From DATEFF01 sp964586395 (GTDB taxonomy: Bacteria > Patescibacteriota > Saccharimonadia > Saccharimonadales > EFPC-124), in contig CAZPGP010000008.1 of NCBI GenBank assembly GCA_964586395.1, forward strand, positions 1 through 47,711: a stretch of 47,711 nt of DNA, read 5' to 3'. The number at the start of each line of letters is the position of its first letter. The stretch's first letter is position 1. The position numbers and the translations under genes are program-made. Below the pieces are notes generated by a model. That model was not told the DNA's origin. It worked only from the letters and a program-made list of their open reading frames with translations, and made no database searches. Positions 24,776 through 33,358 of the stretch are shown here, piece after piece.

Positions 24776-26460
24776 ATGGAGCAGGGATTAGCACTAGAGG
24801 TAATGCTGGATGGGCATAGTGTATTGCTGACCGGGCCGGCTGGCTCGGGCAAGACGTACACGCTGAATGAGTTTATTCGACGTGCCAAAAAGTCTGGCAA
24901 GCACGTCTCTGTTACGGCTACGACTGGCCTGGCGGCTACGCACCTGAACGGCAACACGATTCACTCGTGGAGCGGCATGGGTATCCACGACGAGCTTCCA
25001 CCAAAATTCTTTGATCACCTCAGTAAAGCGCGCCGCGAAACGATTCAGAAGACGGATGTCTTGGTGATCGACGAGGTATCGATGCTACACGACTACCGAC
25101 TTGATATGGTGAACGAGATTGCCAAGAAGGTACGCGAGAACGAAGCGCCGTTTGGCGGAATCCAGGTGATCCTGTGTGGCGACTTCTTTCAGCTGCCGCC
25201 AGTCAATCGTAGCGACAGCCGTACTGGTGGGTTTGTGGTTAACTCCGCCGCTTGGTCTGAGCTGGATCCGAGTATTTGTTATCTGGCCGAGCAGCATCGT
25301 CAGGATGACGAAGCATTTCTAGAGATCTTGAATGCTCTGCGTGCAGGCGATATCCGCCGCCGTCATGCCGAATCACTGCTTGCCCGTGTTGGTGCAGAGT
25401 TGCCGAGTAACAACGAGGTGACCGAACTCTACGTTACCAATATGAACGTCGACTCTATTAACGAGAGTCGACTGGCGGGTATCGAGGGTGACGCACGCGT
25501 GTACACTATGGACACAACCGGCAAAGAGAATTACGTCGAGACACTCAAGCGCTCTTGTCTTGCGCTGGAGACTCTGGCGCTGAAGGAAGGTGCACTGGTC
25601 ATGTGTGTCCGAAATAGTCCGGAGAAGAAGTTCGCCAACGGTACGCTCGGTGTTGTGGTTGGGTTCGAGCCGCTGCTGAACTATCCGATCGTGAGGCTGC
25701 GATCCGGCAAGGAAATAACAATTGGTCTCGAGACTTGGGAGCTACGCGACGGCGACAAAAAGCGCGCTAGTCTGACGCAGATTCCGCTGCGTTTAGCATG
25801 GGCGATCACCGTTCACAAAAGTCAGGGCATGACGCTCGACGCCGCACGTATCGATCTCCGCAAGGCGTTTGTGGAGGGTATGGGCTACGTGGCGCTTTCG
25901 CGAGTGAAGCGGCTCGACAGCCTGAGTCTCTTAGGCCTGAACAACATGTCTTTGAAGGTGAGCCGAGACGCGATGGAGATCGACGAGCTACTTCGTGCCC
26001 GTGCTAAGCAGGACGNNNNNNNNNNNNNNNNNNNNNNNNNNNNNNNNNNNNNNNNNNNNNNNNNNNNNNNNNNNNNNNNNNNNNNNNNNNNNNNNNNNNN
26101 NNNNNNNNNNNNNNNAGCCGAGACGCGATGGAGATCGACGAGCTACTTCGTGCCCGTGCTAAGCAGGACGCCGACAAGTTCGCGCCACTGGCTGAGCGCG
26201 CCAAAAAGCGCAAGGAAGAGCCTGAATCAGAGAAGGCAGAGAAGTCGAGCAATTGGCACGACAAGATCGCCAAGATGCGCGAGACCCATCCAAATGCCTT
26301 CAAGCCGTGGTCTACCGAGGACGATGACAAGCTCAAGAAGCTCTTCGACGAAGGTAAAAAGCTCGACGACCTTGCTTCTGAGTTTGGCCGTCACCCGGGT
26401 TCTATCCATGCTCGACTCAAGAAACATTATGGAGACGAAGTAGAGATAAAAACTGCCTAG
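24776..26460 (+). CDS. Pif1-like DNA helicase with C-terminal HTH-like domain, interrupted by an artificial gap
   Basis: Superfamily 1B helicase. Walker A GPAGSGKTYT (about 20-29), TATTGLAA, Walker B VLVIDEVSML, GDFFQLPPV, and the UvrD-C-like WAITVHKSQGMTLD with VALSRVK. After the core, a charged linker and a small PWSTEDDDKLKKLFDEGKKLDDLA..FGR segment that looks like a Myb/SANT-type DNA-binding domain. The 100 Ns break the frame, but removing them and one copy of the flanking 55-bp duplicate gives an intact 509-aa product. ATG 24776 follows TATACT (24760-24765) by 10 nt. Confidence 0.9.
25961..26015. repeat. First copy of the gap-flanking 55-bp duplicate
   Basis: Identical over its full length to 26116-26170. 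The two copies abut the 100-N run exactly, which is the signature of two contigs sharing an unmerged end overlap. Confidence 0.95.
26016..26115. other. Assembly gap of 100 Ns, probably artificial
   Basis: Exactly 100 Ns inside the helicase gene between identical 55-bp ends. Deleting 155 bp restores the reading frame, so no sequence is likely to be missing. Confidence 0.95.
26116..26170. repeat. Second copy of the gap-flanking 55-bp duplicate
   Basis: Identical to 25961-26015. The true genome most likely has a single copy. Confidence 0.95.
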
Positions 26461-26502
26461 CGCGCTATACTGAAAGTAAGTTAAGCATAAGCGCAGCTAT
26501 AC

Positions 26503-27123
26503 ATGGCACACCCTGAAAATATTGATGTTCTGGACGAGCACGGCAACCCGACCGGCGAACTTATTACGCACACCGGCTCTAACTTGGCGGGATTGTGGCA
26601 TGCTGGTGCGCATGTAGCGCTGTACACCAGCGACCGACGCGTCCTATTGCAACAGCGCAGCAAGGCTATAATGTTCTATCCCGGTCTGTGGGAGTTGGGC
26701 GTCGGCGGCGTCGTTGGCGCTGGTGAAGACGTCCGTGACGCAGCTATCCGAGAGACGATCGAGGAGATCGGCGCGACGCCGCAGAACCTCGAATATGTTA
26801 CGCGCTGGAAGTACAATCATCGTATTCCGAGTCAGGGGATGCACTCCAAAGTTTTTCTGTATTCGTTCATCGCTCAGATCGACCCATCGCAATTAAAGCT
26901 CCAGAAGTCCGAGGTTCAAGGCGTTCGGCTGGTGCCGCTCAATGACATCCACAATGCCTTGTTCTATCACAAAGGACTGCCGCAGGTTCACTTAGCGCCG
27001 TACGAAGGCTATTACCGTCAGCTACTCAAGGCGGTCGAGCAACGCCTCAGCCATTCCAACTGGTCACCCTCAGCTGATACAATAAACCCAGAACTTAAGG
27101 AGGAAGTACATGAAGAAATATAG
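26503..27123 (+). CDS. Nudix hydrolase (IPP isomerase-like subgroup)
   Basis: 206 aa. The Nudix box is complete: G-VVGAG-E-DVRDAAI-RETIEEIG. The N-terminus IDVLDEHGNPTGE and the WHAGAHVALYTSDRRVLLQQRS strand match the isopentenyl-diphosphate isomerase-like Nudix subgroup, which also includes YfcD-type hydrolases. The isomerase Cys and Glu cannot be placed convincingly, so hydrolase is the safer name. The last 14 nt overlap the next gene, whose ribosome site lies inside this gene. Confidence 0.88.
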   Translation: MAHPENIDVLDEHGNPTGELITHTGSNLAGLWHAGAHVALYTSDRRVLLQQRSKAIMFYPGLWELGVGGVVGAGEDVRDAAIRETIEEIGATPQNLEYVTRWKYNHRIPSQGMHSKVFLYSFIAQIDPSQLKLQKSEVQGVRLVPLNDIHNALFYHKGLPQVHLAPYEGYYRQLLKAVEQRLSHSNWSPSADTINPELKEEVHEEI

Positions 27124-28300
27124 GTTACTTGCTGTAGCGGCAGTGCTGGCGATTGTCGGCCTGGTTGCAGCGCCCGTAGCCGCGCATGGTGCGGTCACAA
27201 TGAACATGCGAAGTGGCAACATCGCAAGCGTTGGCAAGGACGAGGTCCTCGACTCCAGCGTCTACTTGGCTGGCACGACCGTCACGGTCGCCGGTACGGT
27301 GAAGGGCGACGTGTATTGTGCGGGTCAGAACATTGATGTGACTGGTACCGTCGAAGGCGACGTCATCTGCGCAGGCCAGACGGTCAGCGTTAGCGGTAAC
27401 GTACTTGGTGACGTGCGTGTTGCTGGTCAGACAGTAACATTGGCAGGTCCAGTCGCGCACAACCTAACTGCCTTTGGTCAGAATGTAACCGTCGCGGGCA
27501 GCGCGGTTGTAAATATGGATGCGACTATCTATGGCACCTCAGTCCAAGTCGGCGGCAAGATCGGCCGTGACGCAACTGTTGGCGGCGAGGCGGTGACGCT
27601 GGCTGGTACTATTGGCCGCAACGTTGTATCGCAGGTTGGCCAACTAGCTGTTGGCGGCGGCGCTCGCATTGGCGGTGACGTCGAATACACCAGCTCGAAC
27701 CAACTCGATAAGGGCAACGGTGCAACAATCACCGGTAAGACTTCACGTCACGACCCACCGGCTGACGAGCAAGCTGCGCAGTCGCGCAGCTGGGCTAATC
27801 AGTTCTGGGGTGTTGCGTTCTGGTTTGGATCGTGGCTAATGTTGGGTTTGCTGTTGCTTGCTCTGATGCCGCGTAATCTCAAGACTACTTCAGACCTGAT
27901 GATCAGGCAGAGCGGCTGGGCACTTTTGGCTGGTCTCGCTGCGCTAGTCCTGACGCCAATCGTAGCCGTTTTGTTGATGGCTACATTCGTTGGTATTCCG
28001 GCTGGTGTCGTCCTGCTGCTTCTGTGGGTTGTGGCCATGATGGCTGCTTGCGCCTACAGCGGTTATGCACTTGGCCAGTGGATCGCTACCCAAACAGGCT
28101 GGAAACTTAGATGGCCGAGCCTGACATCACTTGTACTGGGTCTGTTTGTTCTGGCGCTTCTGATGCTCATACCGGTTGTTGGTGGCTTGTTTAGCTTCCT
28201 GGCACTGGTCTGGGGTCTCGGCGGATTGGTTTTAGTGGCCGGTCGCTATCACCGCGACCGCAAGGTTGAGCCAACTACGAAGAAGGCAAAAGCCGCGTAG
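27110..28300 (+). CDS. Exported bactofilin-like beta-helix protein with C-terminal membrane region
   Basis: 396 aa. An N-terminal signal peptide (1 to about 28, ending AAHGA) is followed by about 180 residues of regular rungs about 18-20 aa long (GTVKGDVYCAGQ, GTVEGDVICAGQ, GNVLGDVRVAGQ and so on), the pattern of bactofilin/polymer-forming right-handed beta-helices. After a charged linker come about four membrane segments (230-375) and a Lys-rich tail. Ribosome site TAAGGAGG lies 7 nt before the ATG and overlaps the preceding gene. A surface or periplasmic scaffold is inferred. Confidence 0.85.
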   Translation: MKKYRLLAVAAVLAIVGLVAAPVAAHGAVTMNMRSGNIASVGKDEVLDSSVYLAGTTVTVAGTVKGDVYCAGQNIDVTGTVEGDVICAGQTVSVSGNVLGDVRVAGQTVTLAGPVAHNLTAFGQNVTVAGSAVVNMDATIYGTSVQVGGKIGRDATVGGEAVTLAGTIGRNVVSQVGQLAVGGGARIGGDVEYTSSNQLDKGNGATITGKTSRHDPPADEQAAQSRSWANQFWGVAFWFGSWLMLGLLLLALMPRNLKTTSDLMIRQSGWALLAGLAALVLTPIVAVLLMATFVGIPAGVVLLLLWVVAMMAACAYSGYALGQWIATQTGWKLRWPSLTSLVLGLFVLALLMLIPVVGGLFSFLALVWGLGGLVLVAGRYHRDRKVEPTTKKAKAA

Positions 28301-28321
28301 TTTAAGCCTCGCGAAACAATA

Positions 28322-28353
28322 AACGCACCTGGTCAAAACCGGGTGCGTTTTTG
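28322..28353 (+). terminator. Terminator of the bactofilin-like gene
   Basis: 12-bp stem AACGCACCTGGT and ACCGGGTGCGTT (one G-T pair), loop CAAA, followed by a T-run. Confidence 0.92.
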
Positions 28354-28416
28354 TATTCATGGGGTCGACGCCCGCCTCGTGCAAACGAGCCGCATGTGCC
28401 ATCAAGGGCAAAAGGG

Positions 28417-28432
28417 GCCTCCATGGGGAGGC
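28417..28432 (-). terminator. Terminator of the cassette gene at 28452
   Basis: GCCTCC, loop ATGG (as read on the plus strand), GGAGGC. On the minus strand it is followed by CCCC and Ts. Confidence 0.7.
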
Positions 28433-28451
28433 GCGGGCGGGATAACCGCGT

Positions 28452-28805
28452 TCACAAACGAGCAGCAACATCCTGGAGCATCGCGCTCAGGACTTCGCCT
28501 TTCACCTCTCGCGGCAGACACCAGTTGCCGTGTTCGGTGAGGCTGGCCTCTTCGACGGTCATCAGTGTGAAGGTCACGACGCGTTGGCCCGCGATCTCGA
28601 AGGTGCGGGCGTTGTTGCGTGGGTTGAGGTTGAACCGGGTCGTTGCGACGCGCCGAGCGGCCGCCGCGACGTTGCTCCCAACCAGGCTCATGACGACCAG
28701 GTAGCCGATGTCAGCAGGGACGAAGAATTCGACCTCTCCGCCGTTAGCCCTTCGCCAGAAGGCGAGGATAGCGGTGGGGCCGACCTCTTCGCGGGAACGT
28801 ATCAT
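28452..28805 (-). CDS. GC-rich small protein, unknown
   Basis: 117 aa. The start at 28805 is supported by GGAGGA 4-5 nt before it. Soluble-looking, mostly beta-rich N-terminus (TAILAFWRRANGGEVEFFVP) and an amphipathic C-terminal helix (REVKGEVLSAMLQDVAARL). No family recognised. -10 TATAAT (28852-28847, minus strand) sits just after the FAD-oxidase stop. Leader about 40 nt. Codon usage is clearly GC-ending compared with the flanking genes. Confidence 0.75.
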   Translation of the reverse strand: MIRSREEVGPTAILAFWRRANGGEVEFFVPADIGYLVVMSLVGSNVAAAARRVATTRFNLNPRNNARTFEIAGQRVVTFTLMTVEEASLTEHGNWCLPREVKGEVLSAMLQDVAARL

Positions 28806-28846
28806 GGCATCCTCCGGAGAGTGTGTTGCGGGTGATCCAGTGTACG

Positions 28847-28852
28847 ATTATA
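28847..28852 (-). promoter_or_regulatory. -10 box of the cassette gene at 28452
   Basis: TATAAT on the minus strand, 3 nt beyond the stop codon of the FAD-linked oxidase gene. The -35 is weak and would fall inside the end of that gene. Confidence 0.6.
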
Positions 28853-28855
28853 GCA

Positions 28856-30520
28856 CTAGAAGTGTTCGCGAACGTGGCCGAAGCTGTAATCCCAGTCGGC
28901 ATTTGCTTTCTTGTGTGGGTTAAAGATGTGGTCAGGGTCCATGATGTCCTTGGCTTTGCGGAAATAGCCGACGATTTCTGGGCCGTACATTTGCTCAAGC
29001 CACGGCCCGCGTACCAGCCCATCGTTGTGTTCGCCACTGAGTGAGCCCTTGTATTTTAGGATCAGTTCGTTAACTTCGCGCATAGCGGGTTCAAGTTTGG
29101 CACGGTCATTCGGGTCCTCGAGCTTCATCAGCGGGATGATGTGGAAATTGCCGTCGCCCATGTGACCTGCAACGGTCGCGAACAGCTTATATTTCTTGAT
29201 GATCTCCTGGATCTGCGGCAGGAATTCCTTGAGGTATGGTGGGTTCACGACTAGGTCGTCGATGAATGGGGCGGTGTGCTTGTCTTTGACCTTGTCGCGG
29301 AGGAGTTTGAAGCTCTGGCGACGCATCAGCCAGAACTTCTCGGATGCGCCTTCGGTCGGGGTTTCTTCGAAGCCGTTGATTTCGTAGCGGGCGCGGTGCT
29401 GGCCGAGCTCGCGGTGTAGGTCGCGGACTTTCTGGCGCACTTCCTCTTCGGTTTCACCGTTGAACTCAACCATCAGGATGAGTTTGGGGATGCCCTTTAG
29501 CAGAAGTAGTCCGTCAGGGATAAGGCTGAAGAGCAGTTTGATGAATCGCACTGGACCGAGCATTTTCAGGAATGACGGCATGAATCGTATAGAGAGCCAG
29601 AGTGTTTTATCGTCAAAGCTTTCGAACGTTGCGGGTTTTGCTTCGAGGATCTTCGGAATCAACTCGCCCAAATCGTCCATACCGCGCAGGAATAATACGA
29701 GCAGGCCAGAGTGAGCGCGGCGAGGGACGAGGCGGAATTTGATATCAGTGGTCAGGCCGAGCGTGCCCTGTGAGCCGACGATCAATTTAGTGAGGTCAAA
29801 GATGCCATTCTCGCGATCCCATACGTCCCAGAGGTTGTAGCCAGTGGAGTTCTTGCTGACGTTGGGCTTGGCGGCTTTGATGGCGTCGTAATTCTTGTCG
29901 ACGAGCTCGAAGATTTCGCGGTAGACTTTGCCTTCGAAGTCGGTTTGCGCGATCTTTTTGTCTAGCTCTGCCTTGTTGAGCGGACCGACGGTTCGTTCGA
30001 CGCCGTCAGCGAAGACGACTTGCAGTTCTGTCACAAAGTTCTCGGTCTTGCCGAACTCTAATGACTTTTCGCCACCGGCATTGTTGTTAACCATACCGCC
30101 AACAGTACAGAGGTCGCGGCTGGCTGGGTAGGTAGGCATCAAGACTTTTTGCTTAATCGTCTCGGCGTCAAAGTCTCGGTAGAATACGCCCGGCTGCGTG
30201 TGGCCCTCGGTTTGAGTGATGCTGTGAACTTGAGTGAAGTGCTTGTTGAAGTCCACGATAATAGAGTCGTTGATGGCCCCACCGCTCATGTCGGTGCCAG
30301 CGCTGCGGGCAGTCAGCGACAGATCGGGGTTCGTCTTCTTGCGTTCGGCTACTAGGGAGACGAGGTGTTGTACGTCGGCGCTGTCTTTGGGCGCGACGAC
30401 GAGCTTAGGTTTGATTTCGAAGAGAGAGGCATCGTGGCTGTAGAGTTCGAGCTTTTCGGCACTTGTGTCCGTTTCGCCCTGGAAGCCCCGAGTTTTGAGC
30501 TCATTGATAATGTCATCCAT
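28856..30520 (-). CDS. FAD-linked oxidase (GlcD/D-lactate dehydrogenase type)
   Basis: 554 aa of the PCMH/vanillyl-alcohol-oxidase flavoprotein family. The FAD-binding part shows LVVAPKDSADVQHLVSLV, TARSAGTDMSGGA, the TVGGMVNNNAGGEKSLEFG phosphate loop, and GSQGTLGL. The C-terminal part has GHMGDGNFHIIPL and SGEHNDGLVRG, as in D-lactate and glycolate dehydrogenases. Missing Cys-rich motifs mean it needs a separate electron acceptor, perhaps the quinone pool. D-lactate is likely but not certain. Confidence 0.9.
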   Translation of the reverse strand: MDDIINELKTRGFQGETDTSAEKLELYSHDASLFEIKPKLVVAPKDSADVQHLVSLVAERKKTNPDLSLTARSAGTDMSGGAINDSIIVDFNKHFTQVHSITQTEGHTQPGVFYRDFDAETIKQKVLMPTYPASRDLCTVGGMVNNNAGGEKSLEFGKTENFVTELQVVFADGVERTVGPLNKAELDKKIAQTDFEGKVYREIFELVDKNYDAIKAAKPNVSKNSTGYNLWDVWDRENGIFDLTKLIVGSQGTLGLTTDIKFRLVPRRAHSGLLVLFLRGMDDLGELIPKILEAKPATFESFDDKTLWLSIRFMPSFLKMLGPVRFIKLLFSLIPDGLLLLKGIPKLILMVEFNGETEEEVRQKVRDLHRELGQHRARYEINGFEETPTEGASEKFWLMRRQSFKLLRDKVKDKHTAPFIDDLVVNPPYLKEFLPQIQEIIKKYKLFATVAGHMGDGNFHIIPLMKLEDPNDRAKLEPAMREVNELILKYKGSLSGEHNDGLVRGPWLEQMYGPEIVGYFRKAKDIMDPDHIFNPHKKANADWDYSFGHVREHF

Positions 30521-30571
30521 ATTGCTTCAAGCGTAACCCTTATCGACCCCAAAAAGCAAGGTGTGGAAGCT

Positions 30572-30599
30572 TTGATATTATTAAATGATATGTTATAAA
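30572..30599 (+). promoter_or_regulatory. Promoter of the two-gene cassette at 30613
   Basis: TTGATA (30572-30577), 16-nt spacer, TATAAA (30594-30599). Confidence 0.65.
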
Positions 30600-30612
30600 G
30601 TCAAATAGCACC

Positions 30613-30798
30613 ATGAACGAGGTGATGTTAGTGAGTTGTGACCCTACGTGCCCAACGCGGCACTACATGGGCGTGCTCGCCTTGCCGGATGAAGATCCGG
30701 TGGCTCGATGCAACGAGGCGGGTAAAAGCCTGGAGGAAGAGAGGGTGAGCGCTAGGCGCTGTCCATTGCAGTACCTTGCTGACCTTCCGCGCAATTGA
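30613..30798 (+). CDS. Small Cys-containing protein, unknown
   Basis: 61 aa. An alternative start at ATG 30625 has a GAGGTG ribosome-like site directly before it and would shorten the product by four residues. Four Cys occur as CDPTC near the start and single Cys near residues 33 and 50, an arrangement that could bind metal. No family recognised. First gene of a two-gene unit, 28 nt before the next start. Confidence 0.6.
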   Translation: MNEVMLVSCDPTCPTRHYMGVLALPDEDPVARCNEAGKSLEEERVSARRCPLQYLADLPRN

Positions 30799-30826
30799 TT
30801 GATAACCGCGCTACAAAACGGAGAAC

Positions 30827-31033
30827 ATGATGAAGCACATCATCCGGGCCGTTGGCCGGAACCGTACCTACTACGTGGTGAAGGAGGGAGAGGTGTACAA
30901 GTGGAGGGCCGGCAAGGCCGGTCTCGAGAGCGCTGAGCGCTTCGACACCGAGGATGCGGCGAGGAGCGTTGTTGCTTCGCTTGGCAGCGGTGCGGGCGGT
31001 GGCGTTCCCGAGATCGTGCAGGTTGCTTCCTAG
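30827..31033 (+). CDS. Small basic protein, unknown
   Basis: 68 aa with GGAGAAC just before the ATG at 30827 (30830 possible). YYVVKEGEVYKWRAGKAGL reads like a short beta-hairpin of the type in DUF2188/YegP-like small domains, followed by ERFDTEDAARSVVASL, a helix, and a Gly-rich tail. The family link is tentative. GC-rich like other cassette genes and followed by a very strong hairpin. Confidence 0.68.
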   Translation: MMKHIIRAVGRNRTYYVVKEGEVYKWRAGKAGLESAERFDTEDAARSVVASLGSGAGGGVPEIVQVAS

Positions 31034-31056
31034 CACCCGCTTTTTGTGATAGGCGT

Positions 31057-31089
31057 GGGCGGAGGGCGGCGCGTTTGCGCCCTCCGCCC
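31057..31089 (+). terminator. Strong GC-rich terminal hairpin
   Basis: GGGCGGAGGGCG and CGCCCTCCGCCC, a 12-bp perfect stem with a 9-nt loop, after the gene ending at 31033. No long T-run follows. Confidence 0.85.
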
Positions 31090-31171
31090 CGCCCAATAAC
31101 TGCTTTCATGAGAGTCGGGCAATCTGTATAATGCACACCAGAAGGGGTAAAACAAAAAGTAAGTTTACGTT

Positions 31172-32398
31172 ATGAGCAATCAGAAGAAACAAGTCCTTAT
31201 ATTGGGTGGCGGTTTTGGCGGTGTCAAGACTGCGCTCAACCTCTGCGACTCAGAAGCCTACGACGTCACCTTGATGTCAGACTCACACGATTTTAAGTAT
31301 TATCCAGCCTTGTATCGTTCAGCTACAGGCGGAAGCCGCAAGGTATCAATTATCCCGCTCGCCGATATTTTTGAGGGCAAGCCCGTTGTGCTAATGCACG
31401 ACCGCGCCGCCAAACTCGACCGCGAGCATCAGGTTGTTGTGACTGAGTCAAAGAAGCGGGTTCCCTACGACATCCTGGTCGTAGCGCTCGGTTCGGTCAC
31501 GAATTACTTTGGCATCGAAGGCTTGAAGGAATTTAGCTACGGCATTAAGTCGATCGAGGAAGCCGAAGAGCTCAAGCTCCACCTGCACCAGCAAATGTTG
31601 GACAACAAGAAGCCCGACCTCAATTATGTCGTCGTCGGTGGTGGCCCGACCGGTATCGAGCTAGCCGGTGCGTTGCCGCACTACTTGCGGTGGATTATGA
31701 AGCATCACGACATGAAGGCGCGTAAGATCAACATCGAGTTGGTCGAAGCCGCACCGCGTCTGTTGCCTCGTATGCCGCGCGACCTGTCGATGGCTGTCGC
31801 ACGTCAACTCCGCAAGCAAGGCATCAAACTGTACCTTGGCCAGACCGTTAAGGCGCAAACCGCCGACGAGCTAATCGTAAATGATCGTCCTATCAAGAGC
31901 CACACGGTCGTGTGGACGGCCGGTATGGCAAGCAATCCGTTCTTGGCGGCTAATGAATTCACTCTAGAGCGTGGTAGGATTGCTGTCGATGAATTCCTAC
32001 GGGCCAAGAACGAACCTGCCGAGAATATTTACGTCATCGGTGACAATGCATTCACCGAATACGGTGGCATGGCTCAGACTGCGCTGCACGATGCAGTTTT
32101 TCTGGCGGCAAACCTCAAGCGACTTGCCGATGGTAGTGTACCCAAGGTCTATCGTGCTAAGCGTCCGATCTACGTCTATCCAGCTGGCGAACGCTGGGCG
32201 GCAGTACTTTGGGGCAGTGTACGAATTTATGGCTGGTTGGGTTGGGCGCTTCGCGAAGCAGCGGACTGGGTAGGCTATCACGATGTACAGCCGTGGTGGA
32301 AAGCATCTGAACTATTTTTGGCTGAGGCTGAATCAGAAGAGGCTTGCCCTATCTGCGGCACATCCAAGTCTAACCCGAATCCCGAAGAAACCACGTAG
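31172..32398 (+). CDS. Type II NADH dehydrogenase-like FAD oxidoreductase with C-terminal CPIC motif
   Basis: 408 aa. Two dinucleotide folds: LILGGGFGGVKTA (FAD, 9-21) and YVVVGGGPTGIELAG (NADH, about 152-166). VVWTAGMASNP and IYVIGDNA are typical of NDH-2. The C-terminal part has several aromatic residues for membrane association (RIYGWLGWALREAADW) and ends with EEACPICGTSK, a CxxC motif not usual in NDH-2 that could bind metal. Promoter TATAAT lies about 40 nt upstream with a weak GGGG ribosome site. It would reoxidise NADH and reduce quinone if quinones are available. Confidence 0.9.
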   Translation: MSNQKKQVLILGGGFGGVKTALNLCDSEAYDVTLMSDSHDFKYYPALYRSATGGSRKVSIIPLADIFEGKPVVLMHDRAAKLDREHQVVVTESKKRVPYDILVVALGSVTNYFGIEGLKEFSYGIKSIEEAEELKLHLHQQMLDNKKPDLNYVVVGGGPTGIELAGALPHYLRWIMKHHDMKARKINIELVEAAPRLLPRMPRDLSMAVARQLRKQGIKLYLGQTVKAQTADELIVNDRPIKSHTVVWTAGMASNPFLAANEFTLERGRIAVDEFLRAKNEPAENIYVIGDNAFTEYGGMAQTALHDAVFLAANLKRLADGSVPKVYRAKRPIYVYPAGERWAAVLWGSVRIYGWLGWALREAADWVGYHDVQPWWKASELFLAEAESEEACPICGTSKSNPNPEETT

Positions 32399-32467
32399 CA
32401 CTGGTACGGCATTGGCTCCCTGTGGCATTATGAATACAGATATTCAGATAACCTTGGGGATAGCGAC

Positions 32468-33358
32468 ATGAATACGACACAAATCGGCATTATCGGGGCG
32501 GGCGAATTAGGGCAGGCGTTGGGCCATGTACTCGAGAAAGCCGGCTCGCAGGTCTTGTATTACGACCGCGAGGACAGTCGTACGACGACTGCAAGCATCA
32601 GCGATGTTGTCGCCGCTTGTCAGCTGCTGTTGATTTGCGTGCCATCCACGGCAAATCGTGAAGTGTTGCGCGAGGTCGCCAAGCACACTCAGCCGGACAA
32701 TCCGCCGCTGGTTATTTCGTTTAGCAAGGGCGTTGAGAAGGGCTTCGTAACCATGGATACGGTGCTCAAAGACACGCTGCCAGAGGGCACGCCATATGGC
32801 CTCATCTACGGTCCGATGATGGCCAACGAACTGATCGCGCATAACATGGGCTCCGGCGTGTTGACGCTTTCTGACCAAATCTATGCGACGCAAGTGCGCG
32901 AGCTGTTCGCGAAGGCCCGGGTGTTCCTGGAGCTTTCGCCAGACATGCACGGCGTGGCGGTCAGTGGTGTGCTGAGGAATCCGTACGCCATGATGTTTGG
33001 TATGGTCGACGGCCTGGACTTGGGCGGAAATGCTCGTGGCCGTCTGTCGGTAATGGTTCTGCGCGAGATGAAGCGTATTTTGAAGGGCGTCAACGCTGAT
33101 CCCGAGACTGCTGAGGGGCTGGCCGGTCTGGGCGACATGCTTACCGCGGGCACTGGCGGTAATTCGTTCAACTACCGGCTTGGCCGCAGTATTGCCGAGG
33201 GGATTGCTGACGGCAAGGTTGATACTGAAGGGCTGACGACGCTGAAGGAACTTTCGAATATTGTGAAAATCGACGAATACCCGCTCATCAATCTACTCGA
33301 TCGACTCATCTATCACTACGAGGACCCGCATGCACTCCGGCAGCTCCTCGAATCCTAA
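32468..33358 (+). CDS. Glycerol-3-phosphate dehydrogenase-like protein (GpsA family)
   Basis: 296 aa, somewhat shorter than the usual 330. Rossmann start IGIIGAGELGQAL (6-18), the ISFSKGVEKG block with the first active-site Lys, GPMMANEL, and a late GNSFNYRLGRSIAEG close to the SrNrrfG signature. The second active-site Lys, in the canonical GALKNV motif, is replaced: here it reads SGVLRNPYAMMFG. Activity may therefore be altered. Overlaps the next gene by 29 bp, so the products probably act together. Confidence 0.85.
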   Translation: MNTTQIGIIGAGELGQALGHVLEKAGSQVLYYDREDSRTTTASISDVVAACQLLLICVPSTANREVLREVAKHTQPDNPPLVISFSKGVEKGFVTMDTVLKDTLPEGTPYGLIYGPMMANELIAHNMGSGVLTLSDQIYATQVRELFAKARVFLELSPDMHGVAVSGVLRNPYAMMFGMVDGLDLGGNARGRLSVMVLREMKRILKGVNADPETAEGLAGLGDMLTAGTGGNSFNYRLGRSIAEGIADGKVDTEGLTTLKELSNIVKIDEYPLINLLDRLIYHYEDPHALRQLLES

